31,508 bases of DNA from an uncultured Bacteroides sp. (GCF_949298305.1 NZ_CASFWU010000073.1:1-31508); one strand, 5' to 3'; positions 1 through 8,679 are shown, numbered from the stretch's first letter. Made by a program: numbers and translations. Notes: a model not told the origin generated them from the sequence alone.

Positions 1-98
1 CATAAACATGTGGAAGCGAAGAACGGAAGGTTCTCCGCAGGGAATACTCGTGGATATTCTCACTAGGTTGAGAGTGTTATCTTATCCAAAACTCAGGT

Positions 99-161
99 TT
101 ATACTCTATCGACTTTATATGCCATCTTACTTTGTAGGGACATTTACTGAATATCCCTAAA
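99..161. repeat. 63-bp repeat, left copy (inverted relative to 31411-31473)
   Basis: This stretch is the exact reverse complement of 31411-31473 as far as I can align by eye; identity stops at both ends. It contains a small hairpin (TAGGGACA ... TATCCCTA, around 136-159) and runs straight into the terminator hairpin at 161-192. The right copy is fused to a transposase remnant, so I infer an end or remnant of a mobile element, but I cannot name the element. Bases 1-98 hold an open frame of about 50 codons (continuing to about 160) that I do not recognise. Confidence 0.8.
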
Positions 162-200
162 AAGAGTGCGTTCCGTTGAGGACGCACTCTTTTTATAATT
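161..200. terminator. Strong intrinsic terminator hairpin
   Basis: An 11-bp perfect stem (AAAGAGTGCGT at 161-171 with ACGCACTCTTT at 182-192) with a 10-base loop is followed by a T run. It is A-rich on the left and T-rich on the right, so it could work in both directions. It probably ends a plus-strand transcript coming from left of the window. Confidence 0.8.
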
Positions 201-212
201 GCAAGTTATTTA

Positions 213-560
213 CTTAAGTTTCGGTTTTGATATTCTACTGGAAGTTAGGAAGCTATCACTTTGCTACGTACCCCCTCTTACCTCTCCAGTTATCGGGGAA
301 GAGTTAAAGCCGATAGTTTTATGATGTTTAATGGTTAATGAGTCGCAGAAATTATTCACTCCTCATTCTTCATTATCTCATCTATTAGGTCTATTGGCCT
401 TTAATTTCCAAGCCCGCCCTGGCGAGACCTCTCCCCCTTCGGGGGGGAGTTGGAGGGGGCTTCCTTCTAACTTTCCTCTAACTCCTGTAAGTTTGGCTTC
501 GCCGATTTTCAATTGGCTTCGTCGATTTTCAATTCGGTAAAACCGAAACTTGAATTATCT
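213..560. repeat. Degenerate composite intergenic repeat
   Basis: This gene-free stretch between the left terminator and glyA looks like a decayed, interrupted copy of the repeat at 20264-20394, in the same orientation. The first half (ACTTAAGTTTCGG, then ATATT, CTGG and AGTTA blocks, 213-253) and the second half (CTATTGGC near 390, CTAACTCCTGTAAGTTT near 480) keep the order of the better copy. A GC-rich palindrome (CTCCCCC TTCG GGGGGGAG, around 430-450) lies between them. The end resembles 20475-20530, including TTTGGCTTCGCCGATTT. I see no coding potential. Confidence 0.55.
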
Positions 561-569
561 ATCTTCTTC

Positions 570-1850
570 TCAATATGCGAAGAGCGGGTAATTTTTCATT
601 GTTTCGTTGACGCGGGCACGAACCTGTGCTATCACATCCTCATTGTCCACATTGGAAAGCACTGTTTCAATCATTTCAGCAATCTCAAGCATCAGGTCTT
701 CCTTGGCGCCACGTGTGGTGATGGCAGGTGTACCCAAGCGGATACCTGAAGTCTGGAAGGCTGAGCGGCTGTCGAAGGGAACCATGTTTTTGTTGACAGT
801 GATGTCGGCCGATACCAACGCTTTCTCAGCCACCTTACCCGTCAGGTCAGGATATTTGGCGCGCAAGTCAACCAGCATGGAGTGGTTGTCCGTTCCTCCG
901 CTGACGATGGTGAAACCGCGGTCTATCAATGCCTGTGCCAGTACGGCGGCATTCTTCTGTACCTGTGCAGCGTATTCTTTCCACTCAGGTTGCAAAATTT
1001 CGCCGAAGGCTACGGCCTTGGCAGCGATGACGTGCTCCAACGGACCACCTTGAATGCCGGGGAACACTGCCGAGTCGAGCAGCTGCGACATCATCTTCAC
1101 TTCGCCTTTTGGTGTCTTCTTACCCCAGGGATTGGGGAAGTCCTTACCCATGAGGATAATACCTCCGCGGGGGCCACGCAGGGTCTTGTGGGTAGTAGAG
1201 GTAACGATGTGGGCATATTTTACGGGGTTATCCAATAAGCCGGCTGCAATCAGACCTGCGGGGTGTGCCATGTCGATCATCAGAATGGCGCCTACTTTGT
1301 CGGCGATTTCGCGCATACGCTTGTAGTCCCATTCACGTGAGTAGGCCGATCCGCCTCCGATAATCATTTTGGGATGTTCGCGCAGGGCTACTTCTTCCAT
1401 CTGGTCATAGTCCACGCGACCGGTTTCCTTGTTCAGGTTGTATTCACAAGGATGGTAGATGATACCCGACGTGTTCACCAGTGAGCCGTGTGACAGGTGT
1501 CCGCCGTGAGCCAGGTTCAGGCCCATGAATTTGTCGCCGGGGTTGAGCACTGCCAGAAAAACGGCTGCGTTAGCTTGCGCACCCGAGTGAGGCTGTACGT
1601 TGGCCCATTCTGCACCGAAAATCTGTTTGATGCGGTCAATGGCAATCTGCTCGCTCTGATCTACGACCTCGCAACCGCCGTAGTAGCGCTTGCCGGGATA
1701 GCCTTCGGCGTACTTGTTGGTGAGGCAGGAGCCCATGGCCTGCATGACTTGGTCGCTTACGAAGTTCTCTGATGCAATCAGTTCAATGCCTTTGAGCTGA
1801 CGTTGGTGTTCTTTTTCGATGATGTCGAAAATTAAATCGTCTCTTTTCAT
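570..1850 (-). CDS. glyA: Serine hydroxymethyltransferase
   Basis: GlyA is a cytosolic PLP enzyme that interconverts serine plus tetrahydrofolate with glycine plus 5,10-methylene-THF, the main entry of one-carbon units. The 426-residue length is normal for bacterial SHMT. Visible landmarks are the N-terminal ELIASENF block (23-30), the YAEGYPGKRYYGG block (47-59), the DMAHPAGL loop (193-200) and the PLP-binding motif TSTTHKTLRGPRGG with Schiff-base lysine K222. The ATG at 1850 agrees with the family N-terminus, and a TAnnTTTG box lies about 45 bases upstream, so it is probably transcribed alone. FolD, which uses its product, is encoded about 5 kb away on the same strand. No defects seen. Confidence 0.97.
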   Translation of the reverse strand: MKRDDLIFDIIEKEHQRQLKGIELIASENFVSDQVMQAMGSCLTNKYAEGYPGKRYYGGCEVVDQSEQIAIDRIKQIFGAEWANVQPHSGAQANAAVFLAVLNPGDKFMGLNLAHGGHLSHGSLVNTSGIIYHPCEYNLNKETGRVDYDQMEEVALREHPKMIIGGGSAYSREWDYKRMREIADKVGAILMIDMAHPAGLIAAGLLDNPVKYAHIVTSTTHKTLRGPRGGIILMGKDFPNPWGKKTPKGEVKMMSQLLDSAVFPGIQGGPLEHVIAAKAVAFGEILQPEWKEYAAQVQKNAAVLAQALIDRGFTIVSGGTDNHSMLVDLRAKYPDLTGKVAEKALVSADITVNKNMVPFDSRSAFQTSGIRLGTPAITTRGAKEDLMLEIAEMIETVLSNVDNEDVIAQVRARVNETMKNYPLFAY

Positions 1851-1894
1851 CTTTTGTTTATTAGGTAGTTATACGAAGTTCTCTTATAGGTGCA

Positions 1895-1902
1895 CAAAAG
1901 TA
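1895..1902 (-). promoter_or_regulatory. glyA promoter -7 box
   Basis: TACTTTTG on the minus strand matches the Bacteroidota -7 consensus TAnnTTTG and would give a leader of about 40 nt before the glyA ATG. No clear -33 TTTG is visible. Confidence 0.55.
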
Positions 1903-1962
1903 AAGTAAAAAAATGAATAATTCAAGTTTGGCACCTGCAAGTTATGTTTTTGCAGAGAGTCC

Positions 1963-2736
1963 CTAGAAGAATACGCCGAGCGAGAAGCTGAGTACATTGT
2001 CGCGACGATGGAATCGTAAACCGCTGCCCAAATCGGTGCTGCCGTCACTTGATGGAGGAATATCATAGGTTACCTCCTTGGAGATGTTGTGAAGACTGAT
2101 GTCGTAGCGGAAATCAAAGAAAATACGCGAGATAGTAACAGCTACTCCAAGTGTGGCACTGACATTGAGTGGCTGCAGTTCTTCGTGAATGTTCGTTTGG
2201 TCGAAGTTTTCAAACGTGATTTCGCTTTGATCGTTTAGAATATAGCGTATTTTGGGTCCACCAAATACAGCTAGACTGTAGGGACCTTGTTTGATGATAT
2301 TGTAGCCGTAGATGACAGGAATGTCGATGCTGTGTATTTCTGATGTGATAGATGCCTGTTCAGGAATGCTTCCTTCGGAGGCTCCCTCTGGCAGTTCTTT
2401 GTTAAACAGGATACTGCATCGGTTTATATGGTAGGATACTTCGGGCTGAAGAAAGTGGCGGCCGAAATTAATGCGCATGAATATAGAGGCGAAATATCCT
2501 ATCTTGTAGTTGTTTTGTACTTCGTCGATGACCTTATTATTTACCGTAAGGTGAGGGATAAGGAAGAGAGAAGAGGTGAATCCGCCCTTCATGCCGAAGT
2601 TTACCGTGTGGTCATAGCGCTTCGACTCTGTATCCTGGTGACTGGCTATGCTGTCTTTATGAATGATTTCCTGTGCCCTTAGTAGCGTGGATGTCATCCA
2701 TAAGAGCATGGCTATAAGCATTGCTGTCCACTTCAT
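1963..2736 (-). CDS. Outer membrane beta-barrel protein (PorT-like family)
   Basis: This 257-residue protein begins with a signal peptide (about 1-21, MKWTAMLIAMLLWMTSTLLRAQ), then a polar stretch and alternating amphipathic strands. It contains GMKGGFTSSLF near the start of the barrel, repeated FGG/FDFRYD-type strands and a C-terminal aromatic residue (LGVFF), all usual for the small 8-10 stranded barrels of Bacteroidota (outer membrane protein beta-barrel domain). It sits 21 bases downstream of the flavin reductase gene and is probably co-transcribed with it. No ligand or partner can be read from the sequence. Family confidence is good; function is unknown. Confidence 0.8.
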   Translation of the reverse strand: MKWTAMLIAMLLWMTSTLLRAQEIIHKDSIASHQDTESKRYDHTVNFGMKGGFTSSLFLIPHLTVNNKVIDEVQNNYKIGYFASIFMRINFGRHFLQPEVSYHINRCSILFNKELPEGASEGSIPEQASITSEIHSIDIPVIYGYNIIKQGPYSLAVFGGPKIRYILNDQSEITFENFDQTNIHEELQPLNVSATLGVAVTISRIFFDFRYDISLHNISKEVTYDIPPSSDGSTDLGSGLRFHRRDNVLSFSLGVFF

Positions 2737-2757
2737 GTCTCTTCCTTGTTCTTAATG

Positions 2758-3333
2758 TTATTTTTCAGTCTTTTTCTTTTCGACCGACCAACCGAATTTA
2801 CCTATTTTTTCCCCCAGTCCATAGTACGCGCCATGAACATATACCAGTAGGTCACTCTCGGCCAGTTCCAGCTTGCCTGTTTCGGTGTTGAGGTGTCGTG
2901 TGTCTGCACGAACGTTCACAACGTCGGCGATGAACATGTCGTGCGACCCAAGCGAAACGATTTCCTTCACCCGGCACTCAATGCTCAAAGGTGATTCCTC
3001 TATCAGTGGCGCCTGTACTACGGTGCATTTGCCTGGCGTCAGATTCATCTCTTCAAACTTGTTGTAGTCGCGCCCTGAACGTACACCACACCAGTCAGTT
3101 GCACGTGCCATTTTAGTCGTTGTCAGGTTGATGACAAATTCCATATTGTGCCGGATAATGTCGTAAGAGTGACGTTCAGGACGTACAGAGATGTAGCACA
3201 TAGGCGGATTGGTGCAAAGGGTACCTGTCCAGGCCACAGTGAGTATGTTGTATTCTTCAGGCGTGCTGCCACAACTCACTAGTACGGCAGGTAAGGGATA
3301 AATCATGGTTCCCGGTTTCCAGTCTTCCTTCAT
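2758..3333 (-). CDS. Flavin reductase family protein (FMN-binding split barrel)
   Basis: This 191-residue cytosolic protein has the flavoredoxin-type split-barrel pattern: an N-terminal PLPAVLVSCG strand, then NILTVAWTGTLCTNPPMCYISVR (roughly 29-51), the usual FMN-phosphate region of this family, then an FVINLTT strand and the SLGSHDMFIADVV core. Members bind FMN and pass electrons from NAD(P)H or ferredoxin-type donors, but substrates vary and none can be assigned here. The start at 3333 is the first ATG consistent with the domain. It is followed after 21 bases by the outer membrane barrel gene. The upstream 150 bases hold a GC palindrome rather than a clear promoter. Confidence 0.85.
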   Translation of the reverse strand: MKEDWKPGTMIYPLPAVLVSCGSTPEEYNILTVAWTGTLCTNPPMCYISVRPERHSYDIIRHNMEFVINLTTTKMARATDWCGVRSGRDYNKFEEMNLTPGKCTVVQAPLIEESPLSIECRVKEIVSLGSHDMFIADVVNVRADTRHLNTETGKLELAESDLLVYVHGAYYGLGEKIGKFGWSVEKKKTEK

Positions 3334-3365
3334 ATATATTAGGAGTTAATGCTTCACCCACAACC

Positions 3366-3390
3366 CCTCTCCCGGAGAGAGGGGGGGGGA
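3366..3390. repeat. GC-rich palindrome
   Basis: CCCCTCTCC CGG AGAGAGGGG forms a strong hairpin in the pyrI/flavin-reductase gap. Similar C-run/G-run palindromes occur at about 430-450 and 20403-20427, suggesting one family of short mobile or REP-like hairpins. It could also end pyrBI transcription, although no good T run follows. Confidence 0.5.
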
Positions 3391-3484
3391 CTGGGCGAAT
3401 GGCTATTGTTTATTGAATTGATAAGATTTGTTTGAACTGAGGATACGGTTTCCCTCTATCTTCAGGAGAGGAATAGGGGAGGCC

Positions 3485-3943
3485 TCAAATAATTTCAATG
3501 TCTTCCCTTGTCTGCTCCTTTTCGCAATAGTGACACTTGATGATGCAGTTGTCTTTGTCTACTACGTGGAACAGCGTGGGCATGGGTTCGTTATTGGTGA
3601 TGCACTTGGGATTAGCGCACTTCACGATACCACGCAGTTCGTCAGGTAGCGTCAGCTCACGTTTCTCTACTACCTCATAGCCACGGATAATGTTCAGCTT
3701 TACGTTAGGGGCCACGACGGCAATGCGGTTGATTTCGTCGTCGCAGAAAAACTTGTCAGCAATTTTGATGATGCCTTTCTTGCCAAGTTTCTTGCTGTTG
3801 AGGTTGAAGCCGATAGTGATGTTGTTGCTCATGTGCTCCAGCCCTAATAGGGATACGACTGTAAACAGTTTTTCGGAGGGTATATGGTCGATAACGGTGC
3901 CGTTCTCCAGCGCGGCCACTTGTAATTCTTTCTTGTCGTTCAT
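3485..3943 (-). CDS. pyrI: Aspartate carbamoyltransferase regulatory subunit
   Basis: PyrI is the allosteric chain that binds nucleotide effectors and holds catalytic trimers together in the ATCase dodecamer. The 152 residues match the usual length (E. coli 153). The N-terminal effector domain begins KELQVAALENGTVIDHIP, where the conserved IDHIP contributes to nucleotide binding. The C-terminal zinc domain keeps four cysteines, C109, C114, C137 and C140, in the expected CANPKC ... CHYC pattern. It lies 61 bases downstream of pyrB on the same strand, so the pair forms one pyrBI operon. The complete zinc site suggests a functional regulatory chain. Confidence 0.96.
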   Translation of the reverse strand: MNDKKELQVAALENGTVIDHIPSEKLFTVVSLLGLEHMSNNITIGFNLNSKKLGKKGIIKIADKFFCDDEINRIAVVAPNVKLNIIRGYEVVEKRELTLPDELRGIVKCANPKCITNNEPMPTLFHVVDKDNCIIKCHYCEKEQTREDIEII

Positions 3944-4004
3944 TTCAGTAACGGATAATTGAAAATTGAAAATAGAAGATTGAGCATTCTTTGTTCTCCA
4001 TTCT

Positions 4005-4934
4005 TTATTTTTTGATATCTTCCAGCGTGATGCCTAACACGTCGCAAAGAATAGCTTCGCGTGCGTAGAGTCCGTTTTGTGCCTGTTGGAAGTAATAGGC
4101 CTTGGGATTGTCGTCCACGTCGTAGGCAATTTCGTTGACACGCGGCAGAGGATGCAAGATACGCAGGTTGGGACGTGTATGAGCCAACATCTTGTCGCGC
4201 AGGATGTAGACGTTCTTCACCCGCTCGTACTCCATCAGGTCTGTGAAACGTTCGCGTTGTACGCGTGTCATGTACAAAATGTCTGCATCGGCAATGGTCT
4301 CTTCGTTGAATTCAGTATGTTCCACATACTTGATGTCGTGTTGGCGGCAGTAGATTTTGTATTCTTCCGGCATTTTCAGTTCATTGGGCGCTACAAAGTG
4401 GAAAGTTGGGTTGAAATGACGCATGGCCATCAGCAAAGAGTGGACGGTGCGTCCATATTTCAGGTCACCTACCAGAAAAATATTCAGATTTTCCAGTGTA
4501 CCCTGCGTTTTATAAATGGAGTAGAGGTCGAGCATAGTCTGCGAGGGATGCTGGTTTGCCCCATCGCCGGCGTTGACAATGGGTACGGTTGTCACTTCGC
4601 TGGCATAGCGTGCAGCTCCCTCCAAGTAGTGACGCATGACGATGATGTCTGCATAGTTACTGACCATTTTGATGGTATCTTTCAGCGTTTCACCTTTGGA
4701 TGAACTGGTAGCCTTGGGATCGGAAAAACCTATGACACGGGCTCCAAGGCGGTTGGCTGCCGTTTCAAAACTCAGACGGGTGCGGGTGGAAGGTTCAAAA
4801 AAGAGGGTGGCAACCACTTTTCCGTCCAATAGATGCCGATTGGGACATGCTTCAAACTCTTTCGCCATTTCAAGCATATAAAGGATTTTTTTCTTGTCAT
4901 GCTCGGCAATGGTGACTAAACTCCTGTTTTCCAT
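4005..4934 (-). CDS. pyrB: Aspartate carbamoyltransferase catalytic subunit
   Basis: PyrB condenses carbamoyl phosphate and aspartate to N-carbamoylaspartate, the committed step of pyrimidine synthesis in the cytosol. The 309-residue length is standard. The carbamoyl-phosphate motif STRT is at 49-52 (in FFEPSTRTRLSFE), with HPSQTMLD (aspartate-loop region), GDLKYGRTVHSL and HPLPRVNEI following in the normal order. The start at 4934 matches the family N-terminus. pyrI follows at once, so the enzyme is the regulated type. A near-consensus -7 box (TAACTTTA, minus strand, 4968-4975) lies about 34 bases upstream; I see no pyrimidine-type leader peptide or attenuator in the short upstream gap. Confidence 0.97.
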   Translation of the reverse strand: MENRSLVTIAEHDKKKILYMLEMAKEFEACPNRHLLDGKVVATLFFEPSTRTRLSFETAANRLGARVIGFSDPKATSSSKGETLKDTIKMVSNYADIIVMRHYLEGAARYASEVTTVPIVNAGDGANQHPSQTMLDLYSIYKTQGTLENLNIFLVGDLKYGRTVHSLLMAMRHFNPTFHFVAPNELKMPEEYKIYCRQHDIKYVEHTEFNEETIADADILYMTRVQRERFTDLMEYERVKNVYILRDKMLAHTRPNLRILHPLPRVNEIAYDVDDNPKAYYFQQAQNGLYAREAILCDVLGITLEDIKK

Positions 4935-5041
4935 ATCGTTGATGTTTTATGTATTTTTTCGAGAGTGTAAAGTTAAGGAAAATCTGTGGGGTATGAAAAT
5001 CTGTACGGAAGTATTTTCAGCTTAACGAACTGGTTAACAAA

Positions 5042-5077
5042 GAAAGAGAGGAGATTCATTGCTGAATTTCCTCTCTT
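5042..5077 (-). terminator. Terminator after tRNA-His
   Basis: A 12-bp stem with one G-U pair and a TTGC-type tetraloop (49-60 with 65-76 of the 5000s) lies just 3' of tRNA-His and is followed on the minus strand by a TTCTTTG tract. It separates the tRNA from pyrB. Confidence 0.7.
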
Positions 5078-5081
5078 TTCT

Positions 5082-5159
5082 TGGGGTGGCAGATGGGACT
5101 CGAACCCACGACATTCAGAACCACAATCTGACGCTCTAACCAACTGAACTACAGCCACC
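5082..5159 (-). tRNA. tRNA-His(GTG)
   Basis: The minus strand folds as a complete tRNA. The anticodon stem TCAGA/TCTGA encloses loop TTGTGGT, giving anticodon GTG. The T arm is GTGGG-TTCGAGT-CCCAT. The acceptor stem is GTGGCTG/CTGCCAC with one U-U mismatch at pair 6. An extra 5' G faces C73, the G-1 identity element of tRNA-His, and CCA is encoded (5082-5084). It lies 67 bases after capA and is followed by its own terminator. Confidence 0.95.
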
Positions 5160-5226
5160 ATGTTAGTGCATTTCTTAAATGATTTGAATCTGCAAAAATT
5201 GAAACAATATTTTTTGCCATTCTGCA

Positions 5227-6372
5227 TTATTTTTTGTTTTCGAAGATACCAATATTGTGCTTCTGCAGTAACTTCCGCGAGTTTTCCACAAAGATATTCA
5301 GGCGTTTACGAGCTTCTTGAGGCAAACTATCCGACGGAAGGGAAACGGGATGGAGAATGAAGTTTTTTTCTCGGTTGAACTCAGGACGAATGGTCCACAC
5401 CAAATCATAGCCACATCCAGATACCCTGCAATAAGGATGAGAAAGCATAAAAGGAAGGCTGGTCACAGCACATTGAGACTGGAAATAAGGAGGAGGAAGA
5501 GGGGGCGGTAAAGGATATTTCTCCAGTTCCAATGTGAACAGAAGGCCGCCATCGGTATTGGGAGCACTCATGTTAGAGATAAAATTACCCAGTGAATAGA
5601 CAACGACATGCTGACGAAGGCCATCGGTACGCAATTCCATAGGTTGAATGACGTGGGGATGCGAACCGATAATATGCGTCACCCCCTTCTCCAACAGCCA
5701 TTCAGCCAGTTCCTGCTGCTCTCGACTGGGAAGGGAGTGATATTCTTCCCCCCAGTGCATACAGGCAATGATGGCATCTGGGCGACGTGCCCGGGCACTT
5801 TGTATATCGCGGCAAATGGTTTCTTTGTCAATGCAATTAACCACCTGAGGTGGAGTCACTGGAATGCCGTTAGTGCCATAAGTATAATTGAGGAAGGCAA
5901 TAAGAAATCCATTTTTGCGAATAAACAACGGATATTTCTGCCTGCGTTCGGCCTCGTTGCGGTAGGTGCCCGCATGAGGGATGCGCAGGGAGTCTAGCAT
6001 CTGGAGAGTGCGCTCTACGCCTTTCTTCCCCTTGTCGAGACAATGGTTGTTGGCCGTGAGCAGGATGTCGAAACCTGCATCACGTATAGCGTAGAGGTAT
6101 TCATCGGGCGCACTGAAGGAGGGATAGCCGCGATAGGGCGGCCCTGCCAAAGTGACTTCAAGGTTGGCAATGGCAATGTCGGCCTGCTTAATCTGCTCCT
6201 TGACCAGCGAGAAGCAGGGGGAGTAGTCGTATCCGCCCTGGGGCGTGCGCGCGGCGTCTATCTGTGCCTGGTGTTGCATCAGGTCACCTGCAAACAACAG
6301 CGTAATCCGCTCCTGTGCGGAGAGGACTACGCTGCATGACAGTGCGGCCAACGCGACCAGCAAAGCTTTCAT
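5227..6372 (-). CDS. CapA family protein (metallophosphoesterase-like, exported)
   Basis: This 381-residue protein has an N-terminal signal peptide (about 1-19, ending VVLSAQ) and the full set of motifs of the CapA/poly-gamma-glutamate synthesis fold: LLFAGDLMQH (GD at 29-30), IANLEVTL, TANNHCLDKG, MHWGEEY, GSHPHVIQPME and YSLGNFIS, which together form a calcineurin-like metal site. The family was named from capsule synthesis in Bacillus, but most members outside such operons have no proven substrate, and no other capsule genes are nearby. It starts 13 bases after folD and probably shares its transcript. A proline-rich stretch (PLPPPLPPPYF) occurs in the C-terminal third. The first 140 bases have the high GC of folD. 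Confidence 0.88.
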   Translation of the reverse strand: MKALLVALAALSCSVVLSAQERITLLFAGDLMQHQAQIDAARTPQGGYDYSPCFSLVKEQIKQADIAIANLEVTLAGPPYRGYPSFSAPDEYLYAIRDAGFDILLTANNHCLDKGKKGVERTLQMLDSLRIPHAGTYRNEAERRQKYPLFIRKNGFLIAFLNYTYGTNGIPVTPPQVVNCIDKETICRDIQSARARRPDAIIACMHWGEEYHSLPSREQQELAEWLLEKGVTHIIGSHPHVIQPMELRTDGLRQHVVVYSLGNFISNMSAPNTDGGLLFTLELEKYPLPPPLPPPYFQSQCAVTSLPFMLSHPYCRVSGCGYDLVWTIRPEFNREKNFILHPVSLPSDSLPQEARKRLNIFVENSRKLLQKHNIGIFENKK

Positions 6373-6385
6373 GGGTGCGCGCGGC

Positions 6386-7267
6386 TTATTGGTAAATGGC
6401 TTTCTTGCCGGCCAGAAGGGTATTCTTCATCAGCGAGACGATGGTCATGGGGCCTACGCCGCCGGGCACGGGGGTGATGAATGAACACTTGGGAGCCACC
6501 TCGTCGAACTTGACGTCGCCCGTCAGCTTGAAGCCCGAATTCTTGCTGGCGTCGGGCACGCGGGTGGTTCCTACGTCAATCACGACGGCACCTTCCTTCA
6601 CCATGTCGGCCTTGACGAAGTTGGGCTGTCCCATGGCGGCGATGATGATGTCTGCCTCCTGGCATTCCTTCACCAAGTCGCGGCTGCGGCTGTGGCAGAC
6701 GGTGACGGTGGCGTCGCCCGGGTAGGTCTTCTGCATCATGAGCGAGGCCATGGGCTTGCCCACAATGTTGCTGCGGCCCAGGACTACGCACTTCTTGCCA
6801 GAGGTCTCGATGTGGTAGCGCTTCAGCAGCTCGAGAATGCCGTTGGGTGTGGCCGACACGTAGCAGGGCAGGCCGATGGACATGCGGCCCACGTTGATGG
6901 GGTGGAAGCCGTCCACGTCCTTGCGATAGTCGATAGTCTCAATTACCTTCTGCTCGGAGATGTGCTTGGGCAGGGGCAGCTGCACGATGAAGCCGTCCAC
7001 GTCGGGGTCTTCGTTCAGTTCGCGCACCTTGGCCAGCAGCTCTTCTTCGGTCACGTCGGCCTCGTAGCGGATGAGGCTCGACTTGAAGCCGCACACTTCG
7101 CAGGCCTTTACCTTGGCGGCCACGTAGGTTTCGCTGCCGCCGTCATGTCCTACCAGGATGGCGGCCAAGTGGGGACGCTTGCCTCCGTGGGCCACGATTT
7201 CCGCCACTTCGGCGGCAATCTCCTGCTTCACTTGTTCTGAAATTGCTTTTCCGTCTATCAGTGTCAT
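6386..7267 (-). CDS. folD: Bifunctional methylene-THF dehydrogenase/methenyl-THF cyclohydrolase
   Basis: FolD oxidises 5,10-methylene-THF with NAD(P) and hydrolyses the methenyl product to 10-formyl-THF in the cytosol, supplying formyl groups for purines and fMet. The 293 residues match the family. Catalytic-site landmarks are Y48, K52 and K54 (YVAAKVK), the VDGFHPIN loop, the Rossmann segment VVLGRSNIVGKPMA and the terminal PGGVGPMT. It follows ffh by 43 bases and precedes capA by 13. Its base composition is strikingly GC-rich (60-base blocks at 6421, 6661 and 7021 have 37, 42 and 40 G+C) against 27 in flanking blocks at 5821 and 7801. Confidence 0.97.
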   Translation of the reverse strand: MTLIDGKAISEQVKQEIAAEVAEIVAHGGKRPHLAAILVGHDGGSETYVAAKVKACEVCGFKSSLIRYEADVTEEELLAKVRELNEDPDVDGFIVQLPLPKHISEQKVIETIDYRKDVDGFHPINVGRMSIGLPCYVSATPNGILELLKRYHIETSGKKCVVLGRSNIVGKPMASLMMQKTYPGDATVTVCHSRSRDLVKECQEADIIIAAMGQPNFVKADMVKEGAVVIDVGTTRVPDASKNSGFKLTGDVKFDEVAPKCSFITPVPGGVGPMTIVSLMKNTLLAGKKAIYQ

Positions 7268-7310
7268 AATGCTATGATATTAGTTGTTGGAGGTTATCTG
7301 TCTTTATGGA

Positions 7311-8636
7311 TTACTTCTTGAGCTTGGGCATCATCATCTTGCCCATCTTGCTGCCGGTCACCATCTTCATCATCTTGCGGGTCTGGTCGAACTGCTTCAG
7401 CAGGCGGTTTACCTCCTGGATATTCGTGCCGCTACCCTTGGCAATGCGCTGACGGCGCGAGCCGTTCAGGATTTCGGGATTGGTACGTTCCTTGGGAGTC
7501 ATGGAGTTAATGATGGCTTCGATGCTCTTGAAGGCGTTGTCGTCGATGTCGATGTCCTTGATGGCCTTGCCCACGCCGGGTATCATGGATGCCAGGTCCT
7601 TGAGGTTGCCCATCTTCTTGATTTGCTGAATCTGGCTCATGAAATCGTTAAAGTCGAACTGGTTCTTCTGAATCTTCTTTTGCAGGCGTTTGGCTTCCTC
7701 CTCGTCGTACTGCTCCTGCGCACGCTCAACGAGCGAAACGATGTCACCCATTCCAAGGATGCGGTCGGCCATACGTTCAGGGTGGAAGAGGTCGATGGCC
7801 TCGAGTTTCTCGCCGGTACCTACAAATTTAATAGGTTTGTTCACCACCGAACGAATGGAGAGGGCTGCACCGCCGCGAGTATCACCGTCGAGCTTGGTCA
7901 GCACCACGCCATCGAAATCGAGACGTTCGTTGAATTCTTTGGCGGTATTGACAGCATCCTGACCGGTCATGGCGTCTACCACGAACAGAATTTCATTCGG
8001 ATTGATGGCTTTCTTGATGGCGGTAATTTCTTCCATCATTTGCTCGTCGATGGCCAAACGTCCGGCAGTATCGATGATAACCAAATCGTATCCTTTAGTC
8101 TTCGCCTCCTGAATAGCGTTTTGTGCAATCTTTACAGGGTCTTTGCTGTCCAGCTCGCAATACATGGGCACGCCAATCTGCTCGGCCAGCACGCGCAACT
8201 GTTCGATGGCGGCAGGGCGGTAGACATCGCAAGCCACGAGCAGGGGCTTGCGGTTCTTCTTCGTCTTGAGCATACGAGCCAACTTACCCGAGAAAGTGGT
8301 CTTACCCGAACCCTGCAGACCCGACATCAGGATGACCGCAGGCTTGCCGTCAAGGTTAATTTCGGCAGTTTCACCACCCATCAGCTTGGCCAATTCGTCG
8401 TGTACAATCTTCACCATGAGTTGGCTGGGTTTCACCGCTGTCAGCACGTTCTGTCCCAATGCTTTTTCCTTGACTGTATCTGTAAAGTTCTTGGCTACCT
8501 TGTAGTTGACGTCGGCATCGAGCAATGCCTTGCGTACGTCTTTCAGCGTTTCCGCTACGTTGATGTCGGTGATTTTTCCTTCACCTTTCAGAATCTTGAA
8601 TGACCTTTCAAGTCTCTCGCTTAAATTGTCGAACAT
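7311..8636 (-). CDS. ffh: Signal recognition particle protein Ffh
   Basis: Ffh is the SRP54-type GTPase that binds signal sequences emerging from ribosomes, together with 4.5S RNA, and docks with FtsY at the membrane. In 441 residues it shows the N domain (about 1-90), the G domain with P-loop GLQGSGKTT (106-114), a DTAGRL motif and TKLDGDTRGGAAL, and a Met-rich M domain ending KMMKMVTGSKMGKMMMPKLKK. The ATG at 8636 gives the standard N-terminus MFDNLSERLE. Two TAnnTTTG boxes lie upstream, one inside the rho terminator hairpin. It probably leads the ffh-folD-capA transcript. Confidence 0.97.
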   Translation of the reverse strand: MFDNLSERLERSFKILKGEGKITDINVAETLKDVRKALLDADVNYKVAKNFTDTVKEKALGQNVLTAVKPSQLMVKIVHDELAKLMGGETAEINLDGKPAVILMSGLQGSGKTTFSGKLARMLKTKKNRKPLLVACDVYRPAAIEQLRVLAEQIGVPMYCELDSKDPVKIAQNAIQEAKTKGYDLVIIDTAGRLAIDEQMMEEITAIKKAINPNEILFVVDAMTGQDAVNTAKEFNERLDFDGVVLTKLDGDTRGGAALSIRSVVNKPIKFVGTGEKLEAIDLFHPERMADRILGMGDIVSLVERAQEQYDEEEAKRLQKKIQKNQFDFNDFMSQIQQIKKMGNLKDLASMIPGVGKAIKDIDIDDNAFKSIEAIINSMTPKERTNPEILNGSRRQRIAKGSGTNIQEVNRLLKQFDQTRKMMKMVTGSKMGKMMMPKLKK

Positions 8637-8679
8637 AAATGTATGATTGTTTTTGAATTATTTTTCTCTGTTTGAGGCG

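Noticed and set aside
2..160. Open frame with EGSPQG, faintly like a group II intron reverse transcriptase
   Set aside because: Only six residues match, following residues do not fit, and no intron RNA domain V was seen.
4973..5227. Minus-strand frame of 84 codons
   Set aside because: It runs through tRNA-His and its terminator; not a gene.
7284..8603. Long plus-strand frame opposite ffh (439 codons)
   Set aside because: It is a shadow of the ffh codon pattern, His/Leu-rich with no recognisable domain; Ffh motifs on the other strand are complete.
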